Shown: positions 1-12,889, numbered from the stretch's first letter. The stretch is 64,000 nucleotides of DNA from Lepturacanthus savala (GCA_030544235.1 CM060477.1:9074434-9138433); one strand, 5' to 3'. Notes: generated from the letters alone by a model not told the origin. Numbers and translations are program-made.

Positions 1-134
1 ATTATTCCTGTTATTATTAAATAAGTAAGAATAATTACGTTTTCCTACAGGGGTGGAAAGTAACTAAGTAACATTCAGTATAATATTAAGTAAATGTACA
101 TACATTTACTCAAGGATTATACTACAATTTAGAG

Positions 135-715
135 CAGTGGTTCTCAAACTTTTTCACATCAAGGACCCTTAAATTCACGAAAACTAGACTGCAGATCCCA
201 TCTCATAATATTTTTTTCCCCAAATTATAGAGGACTGAAACTAACTAACTAATTAAATATGGAATTAAATGTCCATATTTGTTTAATTTTACCTTCAATT
301 AATAACATCCTCTGACCCTAATGAGGAATAAGTCTCAAAAAGCATAAAGGCATAAGGCAGTATATGTAATAATAAATAATGACACACTGAGATCATGTAC
401 AAATTGAAGAAGAGGCTGAAAGAAGTACAGTTTATCAGGTTCAGCCCCTCCTGACATTGTCATATATACACATACCAAATGGACAAATGTATAAAGTCTT
501 TAAAATTTATAACATTAACTCTTTAATATGAATTAAAGCCCTGCTTCAAACATCAAGGTTAAATCAAAATCCTTTCTCAAAAAGTATAAAGTACAAAATT
601 AGCAGTCCTCTTCTTTATAATTGACCTTTGTGTTCAGGGGGTCCACCTGAAGGACCCCTGGGGGTCCACCTGAAGGACCCCTGGGGGTCCCCGGACCCTA
701 CTTTGAGAACCACTG
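135..715. mobile_element. Non-autonomous hAT transposon (MITE) with intact ends and 8-bp target duplication
   Basis: The element starts CAGTGGTTCTCAAA and ends with its exact inverse TTTGAGAACCACTG, typical of hAT terminal repeats. It is flanked by a perfect 8-bp duplication ATTTAGAG at 127-134 and 716-723, the length hAT transposases make. At 581 bases with no transposase frame it would depend on an autonomous relative. The internal AT-rich body ends in a 23-base tandem repeat. Confidence 0.88.
637..690. repeat. 23-bp tandem repeat, about 2.3 copies, inside the hAT element
   Basis: Units of GGGGGTCCACCTGAAGGACC plus CCT run at 637-659 and 660-682, with a partial third copy from 683. Each unit is itself near-palindromic around GGTCC/GGACC. 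Confidence 0.9.
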
Positions 716-940
716 ATTTAGAGGTTGGTTTTTAATATATAGTCCTTACCTTTTCGATAAATAAATCACATATCTGGCTCCATAATATTTACTTTAAAAT
801 ATTCACCGCTTAATCTCACTAACCGAAGCCATCTATAAAAAAAAGAAATACATAAAAAATAAAAGTCAATCAAATATTTTTATTTTCATATTTTTTAAAA
901 AAGAAATTTATGTCTCAGGTTTTTAACAGTAGCCCTATAT

Positions 941-1500
941 CAGGGGAGTCAAACTCTCAATTTAGTTAATGGGTCACATACAGCACAATTTTATTTTTAG
1001 TGGGCTAGACCAGTAAAAATAAACGCATGAATAAAAACACCTACAAATTTCTCCCCTTCTTTTGATATAAAAATTGGTTCTAAATACTCACACATTAAAT
1101 TAAACTTGAATTTACAAAACAGGAGAGATGACATCAGAAAAAAGTTAAATTTAAATAATATGATATCTCAATTATTCTATATTCATGCATTGCAGTTAAA
1201 TATATTTACTCACTGATTAGGATTTAGTTTTTTAAAGCATGCTTCCTTAGAAATAATCTACAAATATCAAATATTTGTAAATTTATCAAATCTTTAAATA
1301 TTTTATCCCTTGAGCCCTGAAAGGTATGAAACAAAATGAACAGAAGTTAACAATTATATATTTGTCCACACCAAAACTAATGTAATCTACAATGAATATA
1401 AAGGAATATAAATGGACGTTTAAACCTACTTGTGTGTAACAGAGAAAAAATATAAAGGAATCAATTCAACATCCAATTCAAAGAGATTTGTACAGTAAAC
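941..1500. mobile_element. Decayed hAT-type MITE, 5' end recognisable
   Basis: Starts CAGGGGAGTCAAACTC, followed by a GGGTCACATACAGC segment and GTGGGCTAGACCAGTAAAA. This closely follows the widespread vertebrate hAT repeat beginning CAGGGGTGTCAAACTC and continuing GGCCACATACAGCC. The matching inverted terminus was not found, so the element is truncated or badly decayed and the right border is a guess. Confidence 0.55.
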
Positions 1501-4500
1501 ATGCATTTACATTGCCAACGCAATGTAAGTGTAAAATAAAAACATAAAGAATTGTGATTTTTCTCTAAAAAAAAAAAAATTTAAAAAATACGACTGCAGT
1601 TGCACAAACATGCCACTGGATGTCGCTGTCTGACCTCTCTGTCAGCATCTGATCAGTCTGGACTCAGAGAACCTGAAGTTAACCAGGTAAAAACAACATT
1701 TAATAGGTCATCAGAAGTTATTTTATCTGTTTCTTTATTTTTATATATGATGTGTTTAACCTCCTAAGACCCAGGGGAAGAAAAGGGTGTGTTATAAAAA
1801 AAAGTGATTTAGATTATACTCTAAGCTTTTGGGGGTAAAAAACACATTTCAAAGATATATTTTTATAAATTTTAAAACATGTGTACCATAGTACACATCA
1901 GGACTTAATTGATATAAAACAGAATGCAACACTAAGAAATTGGACCTGAGTTGATGATAGTAACCGTTGAAAAAGTAGCTGTTTTACCCTATGATAATAA
2001 ATGAGCTTTGATCTGAAAAATCATACAGATCACAATTGATCTGAAAATGTCGCTGCTTTTGATGCCTTACATTTTAAAATGAGTGGGAGAGAGAACTAAA
2101 TGTGATGTCGCCAGAAACATCATGAGTCATTAAAGTGACATGTACAATACAGGAGATATTAGCACAAACTGTACTAGAGTACACAAAAAAATGGACTAGC
2201 AGGGTCTCATACAAGGCCCATCAGCTGATACTGGGTCTGTGTGTTAATCACAAGAGGGAGACATACACAAAGACATTTCTACTCAAGAAGGAACTGGCTG
2301 CAAAAAAAAAGAATGGAAACAACTATTATTATAGTAGTAATAATAAGAATTATAATAATAAAAAAATAAGAGAGAGTATTATTAAAATTATTCATGTCAG
2401 CTTATTCCTATCTATAAAAATATGTAATGCACATTGAATGATAAAGTGTACAATAATTTATGAGGATCATCTAATATATTTGTGTATTTATTTCTACATG
2501 ATAGTAAAAGATTTCATGTGAAACATTAAATCAAAATCTGGGGGAAAAAAAAAAAGAAAAAAAAAAGACCGACAGTCCTGTTTGTGTCTATACCATCGAC
2601 AGTGATTTGTTGCCAGAGACTCGCAAACCAACTGTGTGAGTTCAGACCGTGTGAGAGAGGACTTTGTTTTTTGGAAACCGAGAGGGGCGGCATGGGAGGC
2701 AGAGCAGAGGGAGGCAAAAGACCAGTGACTTTAGGTTGCCCTTGAGGTCTGATACACATAAGAGTATTTTTTTGTTAAGATCACCAGTAAATCTGTATTA
2801 ATTTTGACCAGAACCACTTAAAAAGAATCGTTAAAGCGGATTAATCAAGCCCGTCCTGTTTAATGTCTCCCGTTAATTAGTTTGTCAGCAGTGTTTTAAT
2901 ATCGCCTAATGACTTCATATTTCACTGATGACATTAAAGGGGTGTTAAAAGAGGGGAAATGGCCCATTCAGGATCCAGTTCTTTCGCTTAAGACGCCCTC
3001 GATGAATAAGACAAGGTCACAGAGGCCTAGCCTTTAGGGAGAGATACATTATCAGGGGATGGGGGTGGGAGAAATCCCATAGAGGAAGCTCTCTCCTCGT
3101 CTAAAACAGCATGACGGGCACAATGTGATACAGTTCTGTCTTAGAACAATACACTGCATAGGGAATTCATGATACAGCTTAGGGCAGCCATGCTGTATAG
3201 GATGGCAGGATAGCCCCACAGTATACAATAATACTGATACCGGGGACTAATGCCTGGTGCTTTTTGGATGGGAGGAGCGAGACGGATCGTCATACAGCTC
3301 ATTTGTTTGGTGAATTAATACAAATTATAAGTGTTTCTTGACCGTTTGGAATACCGTGTTAGAGAAAATATTTGAAAAACACATCAGAAGTTGTCCCCTT
3401 TTCAATCCCGATCAGCACTTTTCCCGAGCTTTCTAAACAAGAACAAAGAAATCAGAAATCGTAAAGTTGTAGCTCACAGTATTGAGGACACTGCATTTTC
3501 TCCTGTGATGAAAATCCTATGTTAAACAAAATGCTCAATGGAGGCTAATGGATCCCGAACAAGTCCATGCACTGCTTCCAAAATGCTTTGTTTGACAAAT
3601 CAATTTTCCCATAACCCGGTGAGGAGAAAAGTGATGCGGATTGATCGCCCCCCCTGACTTTGTTTTCAGAATATTGTTTGATGGCTGGATAGATTAATTG
3701 GTATGACATTTGAAAGCCTTCTCTTGACTGTCAGCATCCAAGCCTCTATACTCCAATCGAAGCCCGGTCTAATTGTCTCCTCCACAATACCTCACTTCAC
3801 AAATTAGAGACTGTGCCCCTATCAACTATTCCCAGTGTAAGACCCAAACAACATCACGCTGCTCAATCAGACGCAGGTTTGAATAGGGGTGATCCTGCGC
3901 TGATAAGATAGAGCACATTAAAGGGCATCACCCAAACCGCTGTGCCAGCACATCTCCTCTCAGCACAGGAGATCTGAAATATACAAATCAGATCCCAGCT
4001 GCTGCTCCACATAAACACACGCGTCAGTCGGAAGCAGATCATACTTGAACTTCAGCGAGGAGCCCGTTTGAATTAGTGTAATTATAGTGATAAATGACCT
4101 TGAAAATGCTGGTTATTTATTAAACATAGATTTAGATGCCGAATTTAAATATCAGCTTTTTTTATGTTTATCTGACTCTCTTACTTTGAAAACCATTAAC
4201 AATCCATTTATAAATTCAATAGTATTTTATGCCACATTTGCATCAATATGATATAATCTATATAATTTGTTGGATTGGCTGGAAACAGATATTTCTGCTT
4301 TTCAGCTGTTTTTTTCCCCACAAGGAATATATGTATATCTACATCAAAGAAATAAGCTTCTCATGTCGTAAATAAAATATCAAAACACATGGATGGGCTT
4401 GCTTTTAATATTTTTTTAGCCCTGCTAGAAGTTTGATCAAAGCGCTGCATTATACCAAGCCTGTCTATGTGGACACTGGGACACGTTGTGTCTTTGTAAG

Positions 4501-4755
4501 ACATTGATTTCCTCTTTTTAAATGATGCTAATTTTATATGAACTCCAAGTCTGAATCTGGAATTCTCCATGGCAACTACTTGAAGTCCATGTAAATCAAT
4601 AGACCTTTCATACCACACGTCATTTAGAATCTCCACCTGTGTTACAGAGGAAAACTAAATAAATATAGAAATACACGCTTGCATGGTTGTTAATGATCTA
4701 AAAAATGATTATTGATTGAAGCCCTGATCTAGACAGACTACTGCATATCTGTTTA
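1501..4755. other. Gene-free stretch, downstream flank
   Basis: I see no exon or RNA gene here. Open frames (for example 2135-2437) are short and low in complexity. 3000-4080 is less repetitive than its surroundings and could include conserved noncoding DNA, but that cannot be judged without alignment. Confidence 0.5.
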
Positions 4756-4912
4756 CAGCAGGGCTTCATTTAATGATTGTTTTTATTATCAATTAATCTG
4801 CTGATTATTAATTGATTAATTGTTTTATTTATAAAATGTCAAAAATGCCTGTTACAAGGTCTCAGAGAGTGAGGTGACATCTTCAAATGTCTTGTTTCAA
4901 ACAGTCCAACTG
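4756..4912. repeat. Dispersed AT-rich repeat of the GATTAATC family, copy 1
   Basis: Contains ATCAATTAATCTGCTGATTA and TGATTAATTG, then TATAAAATGTCAAAAATG and GGTGACATCTTCAAATGTC. This matches the pattern of a common fish repeat (paired ATTAATCG motifs, then a TTATAAAATGTC segment). Related copies lie at about 31677-32020, 42745-42860 and 50898-50990. Confidence 0.6.
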
Positions 4913-5071
4913 TTGCAGCTCTACTTTACATGTAGTTGACTGGATGTTGTTCGTCCTGTGGTTCTTAGTGAAAAGTTAAGAAAATCTAATATAAGTGAAT
5001 AATGTGAAAAAGTTAAGTGTGTGCAGCTGTAGAGAAACATCTGTATTAAGTCATATCTTTTCTTTTTCTTT

Positions 5072-5310
5072 GTCATATCATATTTCTATACCCATTTATT
5101 CCTCACAAGGGTCACAGGGGTCTGCTGGAGCCAATCCCAGCGGGGCGCACACACACCATTCACTCAAACATTCATATCTACTGGCAATTTAGGGTCTCTG
5201 ATTACCTAAGAATGCTTTTGGACCGGGGGAAGAATCCACACAGACACGGGGAGGACATACAAACTCCACACAGAAAGATCCCAGCTTAGCGCCTTGAACC
5301 CTGTGACCTT
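5072..5310 (-). mobile_element. tRNA-headed SINE-type repeat, 5'-truncated copy
   Basis: Shares with the 11.5-kb copy the blocks TATTCCTCA, TCTGCTGGAGCCAAT, CACACACACCATTCACTC, GGCAATTTAG and CAAACTCCACACAGAAAG. Read on the minus strand it ends near a B-box-like GGTTCAAGGC and lacks the first part of the tRNA-like head. The open frames over it are not real genes. Confidence 0.75.
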
Positions 5311-7875
5311 TGTCGCATCATGATGCGAAACACATCTTGTTTTGTGGTTTAAAGGTGATGGAGACAGTTAAGTTTAAAGTACCAAAACCGGCCGAAACTC
5401 TGTGGTCTAGTCTATATTTCACACATACAAAAAAGACTTTTCAGTGAATCCGTAGTTAGAGGGGTATCTGCCTTCCACAATTCATCACCATTTATTTATC
5501 ATTCACAATGACTAATTGCCTGACTTGACTTCAATTTTGTGGGCCGGGTTCCTCACAGAGCAAGCTGCTCGGCTGCCCACCTCCTTTCACTCGCCGCACC
5601 CCCCTATCACCCCAACACACCCACTCGCCTTTGAAAAACTGTAATTGAATGAGTTTATGTCGTCAAATTGATTAATCATATTAATTTGTACTTATTAGTG
5701 GGATGGTTGAAAGTGATGACAATTAGATTAATGAAATTAGTTAATTCTTCCTACCCACGCCATATTTCCAACTATAACGAACCCCCCGTCCACCCACTGC
5801 CCCCCCCCAAAAAAAGAAAAAAAGCCGTTGAATGGGAGACTGTTATGACAAAATCGGCAATCAAGATTTGGCTGCTAATTGAATGTCTGCCTTTATTAAT
5901 GACGAGGTTTGTAAAAAGACCTTGAGAAAAGAATTTTAATTGATTAATCAAAGTGCTCCAAATAAAAGGGGGGAGTGTACAAAGCAGAGGTCTGAAATTC
6001 CCTCTAATAATTGTGAAGAATGCACAACACAAAAGAAAAAAAAAAAACATGCCATTATATGGATAGCTGGCATCTAAACGTTCAGTGTTTGTTCCACGAT
6101 GGTTGAAATATACGCCTGAATATGAATAGTAATGATAAAAACGTCTAAAATATTTATATTTTTGAAAGAAATTAGTGCAATGAAGTATTTTGTGTGTTAC
6201 TTCGAAGATCAGACGCATGATGAAGAGGCTCCTCTATGATAAAATGTCGCTTCCCAGACTTTAAAGCTGGGAGATGCCTGACCGCAGGTCAGTTCTGCAG
6301 GGAGCCGCATGTCCCAGTGGGACCTCAGCCATACATTCATCATGCTTGTTTGCCTGTTGTGGCAAAAACAAAAATCCACATAAATATATGTAAATACAAG
6401 TAAACAGAGTGTGAGATCCCTGGAGCCGATAGACTGCTTTGAATTTCATTACGCAACAACCTGCTTGGCAGTTATAAACGACGCTCGTGAAATAGGAATG
6501 ATTGTTCGATATAATAAAGATGAAATGTAATAGTTTACGCCACCATGAATCCGATTGTATCATCCACACTATTAGGGACTCTGATAAGAGCATTTATGAC
6601 TATTTGCTTTGTGTCATAAAGGGAAGTGGGCTGTTTGATTAATATGAGCAGCTGGCTGGCTCCAGGTTCAACAGATTGTGTTGTTGCATATAACTTACAA
6701 ATGTGGTGATGGGCCAGCATGGGCTATATACTAAAATGTGAGCTGTCACACAGGCGAGATAAGCAGAATTATGACTCACATAGTCTGCATTTACAAAGTG
6801 TGGCGTTTCGTATGCACTTTGTGCAAATGCGGGTGAGTAATGTTTTTGTTTTCACTACGGGAATATTCACTTAGACGGCAAGATGCTATCTGCTCGTGTG
6901 CTCGATACAAAAGTGTAAAATGGGCTGGTTTCCACATTCAAAAAGCATAAATCTTGTTCATAGTTATGCTGTAGGGATGGATTACACCATGACTTCGGCT
7001 ATTCAATCAAAAATCGGCTCAGCATTTTTGTATTTCAGACTAAAACCAAAATGCTCTTTATATGCATTATTTGTCATATTTGTCTACTACTTTTGCAGAT
7101 TTCCTAGACACACATTCAGAAGTCAACCATGATTATACACTTCTGGGGTCACATCCAAACATATTTATTCATCTTACAATGACATTTGTCTGATCCAAAA
7201 GCGACTACATATTAAAAGTGTAACCATTTATCATCCTTAGATTTTGTTTTACCAAAATTCATATTTTTGTAATCATCCATTGTGTGAAGCATTATTTTAA
7301 CTAGTATTTTAATATCTATGTTGACAACACTTCTGATTCATATACTACAGAGTTTCTTAATATCGTCAATTTATTTGGATGATGACAACATATTCTTTGG
7401 CCTGTACATAAGCACAGTGTAACGGTATAGAAAGTGGCAGGAAAGGACCCAAAAGTACAACACAAGGAATAGTTCAGGTGCAGAAATTGGTGTAATTAAT
7501 ATAAGAAACAGAGGTCAAACCAGGTAATCAGTCAGCATGGCAAACATAGCAAGCTTCAGTTTTCACATGTAGAGTTAAAGACAGCTGATAAATTGAACCA
7601 GGAGCAGTTAATGACTAAACTCCAAGAAGAGAAGGATGAGAATATCCTAATGGACTGAGAACTCCAGCTGCAAGTCCAGCAGTGAGACACATTAATAAAG
7701 GAAGTATCTGGAGAGAGGAAGAAGAGCTGGAAACACATGCAGACCCTGAACCCCTGGAAGATGCCGAAGTGTCTGAGGACAAAAGTCCAGGATGCAAGAT
7801 CTGAAACCGGAAGCAACGAATTCTCTGGGGTTGAAGAAAAAAGCTGGAAAAAATTAACTAAGCCCAAACTACGAA
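5311..7875. other. Gene-free stretch with TAAT-rich sequence
   Basis: No coding or RNA gene is seen. 5640-5760 is dense in TAATTA/GATTAAT motifs of homeodomain type. 7430-7560 (around GGCAGGAAAGGACCCAAAAG) resembles the edge of a fish transposon but could not be assigned. Open frames at 5772-6218 and 6261-6593 show no recognisable protein. Confidence 0.4.
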
Positions 7876-7917
7876 CTCCTAACCCCTAACCCCTCACCCT
7901 TCACCCCTAACCCTCTT
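7876..7917. repeat. Degenerate telomere-like CCCTAA tract
   Basis: Five imperfect units: CCTAACCCCTAACCCCTCAC, then CCTTCACCCCTAACCCTC. This is a short interstitial telomeric-type sequence, possibly from break repair, or simply low-complexity drift. Confidence 0.6.
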
Positions 7918-8379
7918 TTAACCCCATAGATTGCTTATGATAGACCATATGGGCCCATACATTGGAAGAATGATGTATGATGGTCAATGGCGAAGAACGA
8001 CTTCATCTTTAAATCCTGCTAGAAATGTGTAAGGAATGACATATATCCTGTTTATATATTTATTCATAAAAAACATATAAATTTGCAAATCAAGAAATTA
8101 CCATTATCTAAGTTCACTTAACTTACCTAAAAGTTACTGCTATTTAAAAAGATGTTAGAAATTCGACATATTCAACCTTTAAGTATAATACAGCACCCTG
8201 GATTGATAATGACATTCAGCACAGCCCCAGAGCTCTTTTACACTATGGACCACCTTTTGGATACTGTAAGTTTTAATCAGTCATGTAGTGAAGAATGTCT
8301 TAAATTTTTAGCCTTTTTTTAATGATAAAATTAGTGAGATGAAATTAAAAAGTGTGGCTCTGATTCTTTTATTGACACC

Positions 8380-9437
8380 CCCTGGCCCAACCATGATATT
8401 TTATCAAGTTTTATGCCTTTCCCTCTAAATGAACTTATGATCACTGCGTGTTACACCTTAAATGTTACTTAAACCCTGTAGATATAATGACCCCGAAAAT
8501 TCTCTGTGATGTACTCGATGTGACTGCCCCTTGGTTGGTCTCAATAATTAACAGTTCTTTATCCTCTGGCTGTGTCCCAGAATATTTGAAGGGTACAAAC
8601 ATTCATTAAAAAATACAGCCTCGATCCGTCAGAATGCAGCTATTACAGTCCAATTTCAAAATTAGCTTTTATTTCAAAACTCTTTGGGAAAATGGTCTTT
8701 TTACAATTCCTTGCAGTGGTCAAGAAATACTACAAATTAAAAAAAAATCAGCCAGGTTTTAGACTGTATCACTAAAACTAATTCATCAATTATCTTCCAA
8801 GAATGGCTGGTACCTGTGGATGTCTCATCTGAGAAATATTAACAGGACACAATCAATGCAAGGTTTTTATTAAGCTTTTATTTATAATGGTCTTTGGAAT
8901 GTTTCAGAAATCAATTTAATTCTCTCTTAAAAATGCACCAGTGAGACACGTAACACTTTTATGATGTCATGCATTAGATTCCTGCGCTTGTGGTGGAGGT
9001 TCCATAACGTTACAGCTACTTTTTTTTTCAGTCTTCCAAGTGAAAATCAGCCAATCAGAAGAGAGACAAATGAATATTTATGAGACAGGCCAAAAATGTC
9101 CTTTGTTTCCTAGAGCTCCTGCAAATAATATATATTGAGTTGCATTTTTGTACATTGCAGGTATCACAACTTTAAATAAAACCCAGAAAAGTGCATGAAA
9201 TTGGATCTTTAATGATGTTAGACTGTCCATTTGTTTAAGAATTGTTTCAGATTTGATTAATTATTAGTTACTTTTAAACCCCTTCGTGGCCTGGCCCCAG
9301 AAGAACTGTTGTCCTCTTTCCAACCAGAGAGCAGATTGAGATCCTCAGGCAGGAACCTGGTGCTTAGACTTTGTTGTAAAGCAATGTGTAATGCTGGTTT
9401 TGATAATTGCTATACAAATAAACTGAGTTGTATATAT
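8380..9437 (+). mobile_element. Decayed LINE (L2-type) with reverse-transcriptase fragment and 3' tail
   Basis: At 8541-8594 the plus strand reads SIINSSLSSGCVPEYLKG, the conserved block before the RT core of fish L2/CR1-group LINEs. Out-of-frame remains of the following NYRPIS...LEK region extend to about 8790 through stops and frameshifts. At 9272-9313, FKPLRGLAPEELLS matches the C-terminal region, followed by the usual tail with GCTATACAAATAAACTGAG. The middle (about 8800-9270) is not clearly LINE and may be a deletion or insertion. The copy is a non-functional fossil. Confidence 0.75.
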
Positions 9438-10276
9438 GACTCAATTAATTGATGGATTCTCTATATTTTGTGTTGTAATTTCTGTTGAAAAATGCTCTGC
9501 TGCACTTTCTCCTGATCCACAAAACGTAAGGTAGGGTGTGATTATACAGCTTTGAAACTCTGAATATTCCCATTTGAAACTTCAGTTTTGGCTCTCTGAG
9601 CAGCAGTTTACAATTGCACCTGCAGGTTAGCAGCTGTTCGCCAGGGGACGGGCCTGGTTAATGTTATGACATCTAACTGCAAAGCTGTAAAGTGTATAAA
9701 TAACCACGGTCCATTAGGACTGCCGCTGAGAGGAATATTGCACAAACAGCTGATGCCTGAGACGCGGTATTGCGAGTCTTCAACGACGCTGTAAAATGTT
9801 TTATTTATAATAAATCACTTTGGAAAATAGACACCGTCTGGTTTTATTTGTGGAATTGCAACCTGATGCATGATATATTGTGGAAAACTAAATTTGTTTC
9901 CATGGGCTCACATTACAGAATCTTATAATGCTCTGTAATCAAAAAGTGAGAAGAGGCTCTTACTGATTGATGAACTTATCAGAGCCCATAAGCCGCATCA
10001 AACTGGAATCTGCAGTTTGCTGTTCAACATGTTGCTACAATGGCCTCAGTATGACATTATTTAACTAGCACCATATAGATATATTCATTTATGGACTAGA
10101 CTTCAATACTTGTCTTAATATTCAGACATGTATGTGTATGAGTCACTGTGAACTGAACAAGGTGAAGCTTCACACGGGACACCCCATTCACCAATACCTG
10201 ACTGCATTGGATCCCCGATGGCCCCTGTGTATCCCTTGAATGTAACATGCAACTAGAAAATGATCTCAGGATTGAC

Positions 10277-10371
10277 CGCTCATCTTCGGGCCCGACCCGT
10301 CTCCGTTTCGAGATCTCGACGTCCCACCGACAGGGTCCGAACCTCCGTGCGCCCGAACGTATCGACAGCCG
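10277..10371. other. CpG-dense 95-base patch in AT-rich flank
   Basis: I count 16 CpG dinucleotides in 95 bases, whereas neighbouring kilobases hold only scattered ones. The patch is too short for a standard CpG island. An open frame crosses it (10260-10532), but its product is an arginine-rich string with no recognisable domain, so it is described as composition only. Confidence 0.6.
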
Positions 10372-11499
10372 TCAATGTGAGACTTGATCAAATGCTACCG
10401 CACCAGTCAGAGGCCATCAGTGGTCAAGGCATCCTCATCAGCAGGATCTATCGTCTCTATTTACACAGTCCATCCTTTTTAAACTGTGCTATTGATCTTG
10501 GCCTAGGTCACGGAGGTTTGGCATCAAGGTAGAGGAGGGGGGAGGGGAGGAGGCTTGGATGAGGGGAGTAAGGACAGAGAAGGAAGAGAATAAGGGCACA
10601 TAGGAGGAGGCTTCCCCTGGGCGTCTCCAGTGCCAGTTTCTTCTTATTTAGCATTTGACCCTGGTCTTGGCTTTACTGCTCAATGCAGCAGCCTGCTTTT
10701 CAGCATATAGTCGATGGCTGCCGATATTTTGAATGAGGACTTGTCACTGCTCTTCAACAAAAGCTTAAAAATACTCTAAGCAAACTGACTTGATCTATGC
10801 GGGGTCAAAGGTTTGAGTTGCTTTCGCCTATTCCTTTCTCACGTAATTCCTTTTTTCGAGTTTTGCAAACTCATTGTTTGACGACATCAAACGACACCGT
10901 TTTTCCTTTTTTTTTTTTTTTTGACAGGTGCTCTATACCGCCACATTTGCTGTCCAATTACGGTCATTTCTCGCAGTCGCCTGTTGCTGTCGTTATTTTA
11001 CAGCTCCTCGCTTCAGTCCATTAGCAACACCACTGCCAGAGCAGAGCCGATAAACCATCTGGCCAGGCTCCTGAAACAGATAGTAGCCTCTTAATGGAGT
11101 GAAAAAGTAAAAGCAATTAATGTCACATTAGCACATCACTAATAAGGCCGGCCCTCCAGTATGCTGTACTGAGAATAATCGGTTGGTTCAGACTGAGACG
11201 CGTCCCAACAACGCGTCACTGTTGTGGGCTGATAGACGCCTGAAGAAGCCGCATTTGGAGAAACAAACAAATGAAAAAAACTTGCAGGTAAAATGAAGCA
11301 CAAAGCATGGACTACATTATGCAATGTTCTTTAACCATGTCAGCTCTAGGTCTACTTTTCCAGTTTCCTGCCTGACATATCCATAATAAATATAGGAAGT
11401 CTCCACAACCACATGGCTTTGTACATAAATCTGGTATCAAAAGAAAGTTACAACATGCGGATGACTACAGAAGAGTCAGAATCAGTTCATATATTATTG

Positions 11500-11856
11500 C
11501 CAGTCAGTCATTTTCTATACCTGATTATTCCTCATTAGGGTCGCAGGGGTCTGCTGGAGCCAATACCAGCACATTATGGCGTGAGGCAGGGATACACCCC
11601 AGATGGTCACCAGCCAATCGTGGGGCACACACACCATTCACTCACACACTCACACCTACGGGCAATTTAGAGTTGCCAATTATTTTTGGACTGTGGGAGG
11701 AAGCTGGAGTACCTGGTGAAAACCCACGCAGACACAGGGAGAACATGCAAACTCCACACAGAAAGGTCCCAGACCCCGGACCAAGGAGGTCTTGAACCTG
11801 CGACCTTCTTGCTGTGAGGCAACAGCGCTAACCCCTGCTTCACCATGTCGCCCTTG
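11500..11856 (-). mobile_element. tRNA-derived SINE, near full length, with 10-bp target duplication
   Basis: On the minus strand it begins GGGCGACATGGTGAAGCAGG, followed by GGTTAGCGCTGTTGCCTCAC, and carries a Pol III B box GGTTCAAGACC (plus coordinates 11788-11798), as in tRNA-headed fish SINEs. The body includes GTGTGGAGTTTGCATGTTCT and the CTAAATTGCCCGTAGGTGTG block. The direct repeat TATATTATTG flanks it at 11490-11499 and 11857-11866, which supports insertion by target-primed reverse transcription. The open frames over it are not real. Confidence 0.85.
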
Positions 11857-12552
11857 TATATTATTGTGACAGAGCAAATAAAAAAAAATAATTCAATCTC
11901 CACCCAAGAAAATCCCATTTTGCAGTATCATCTTGAAAAAATCAGTAAGTATCTAAAATAAAGCAGGAATCAGTAATCCGCTGTTTGATCAGAATTTATG
12001 CAAAGATAGATGCATGTAACTTGAACCAGTGCAATTTTAGAGACTTTTTAGAACTACTGTAACCAGACAGACCACTATTTTATGCCATTTGGATACCTAG
12101 TGCTCCTTTTGACCTTTGTCATGTACCAGACTGAAATGTGCTTTATATTACATCTAAAAACACTTTATTTTGACTTTTCTCACGCAGTTTATGTATTGGA
12201 TGTAATGATTTAATACAGGCGAGCTTGTGCTTCACTCTTTTCTATGCACAAAACATACGCTGCCTCCATATTTGGGGTCCTTGGATTTTGTCCAAGACAA
12301 AAGGCGGCAGCAGAAAAAAATCTGTAAAAACATTGATCACATCACCCTTTGGGTTAATATAGCAAACTTGTTGGATTACAGTGGATCTAGCAGTTACAAA
12401 GTAAGTTTATGATGCATCTGATGTCACGTCAATATTCACTTCATTCAAGTTTCGCCCCTAGCGTTTATGACATATGATGCAAAACATGGAGAAGAAAAAG
12501 AAACTTAGATATACTTAGATATTGACACAATGGCTGCATTATGAAAAGAAAA

Positions 12553-12566
12553 CCCTAACCCTAACC
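12553..12566. repeat. Short CCCTAA telomere-type repeat
   Basis: CCCTAACCCTAACC, a little over two exact vertebrate telomere units. It could be chance at this length, but it is the second such tract within 5 kb. Confidence 0.5.
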
Positions 12567-12889
12567 TGACAACAAGAACTATGATGATTGCAATTTGTTT
12601 GCCACAGAGTTTATTTCTTTTGCAATAATCCAAACAAGAAGAAAACAGGGCAATAATAACTTCCAGGTTGACCTAGAAAAATACATCATCCCTGCAGTGA
12701 TCTATAGAAATATTGACATGTTGTCATGTGGTAGGTAATATAAAATATTGATTACAGCTGCTTTAAAGTAGATAAAAGTATAATTAATGTATTTTGTATA
12801 GAACAAGAGAAAACAGATGTATGGAAGAAGATCCAAGCCCTCATGTTTTCTACTGAACCTCTACTAAGGCTTTTCAATAATCTCTGAAA

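Noticed and set aside
1761..2100. Possible DNA transposon starting CCTCCTAAGACCCAGG
   Set aside because: The opening words resemble a known fish repeat, but I could find neither end nor a target duplication.
10260..10532. 90-residue arginine-rich open frame over the CpG patch
   Set aside because: Its residues reflect CpG-rich composition; no promoter, splice or domain evidence.
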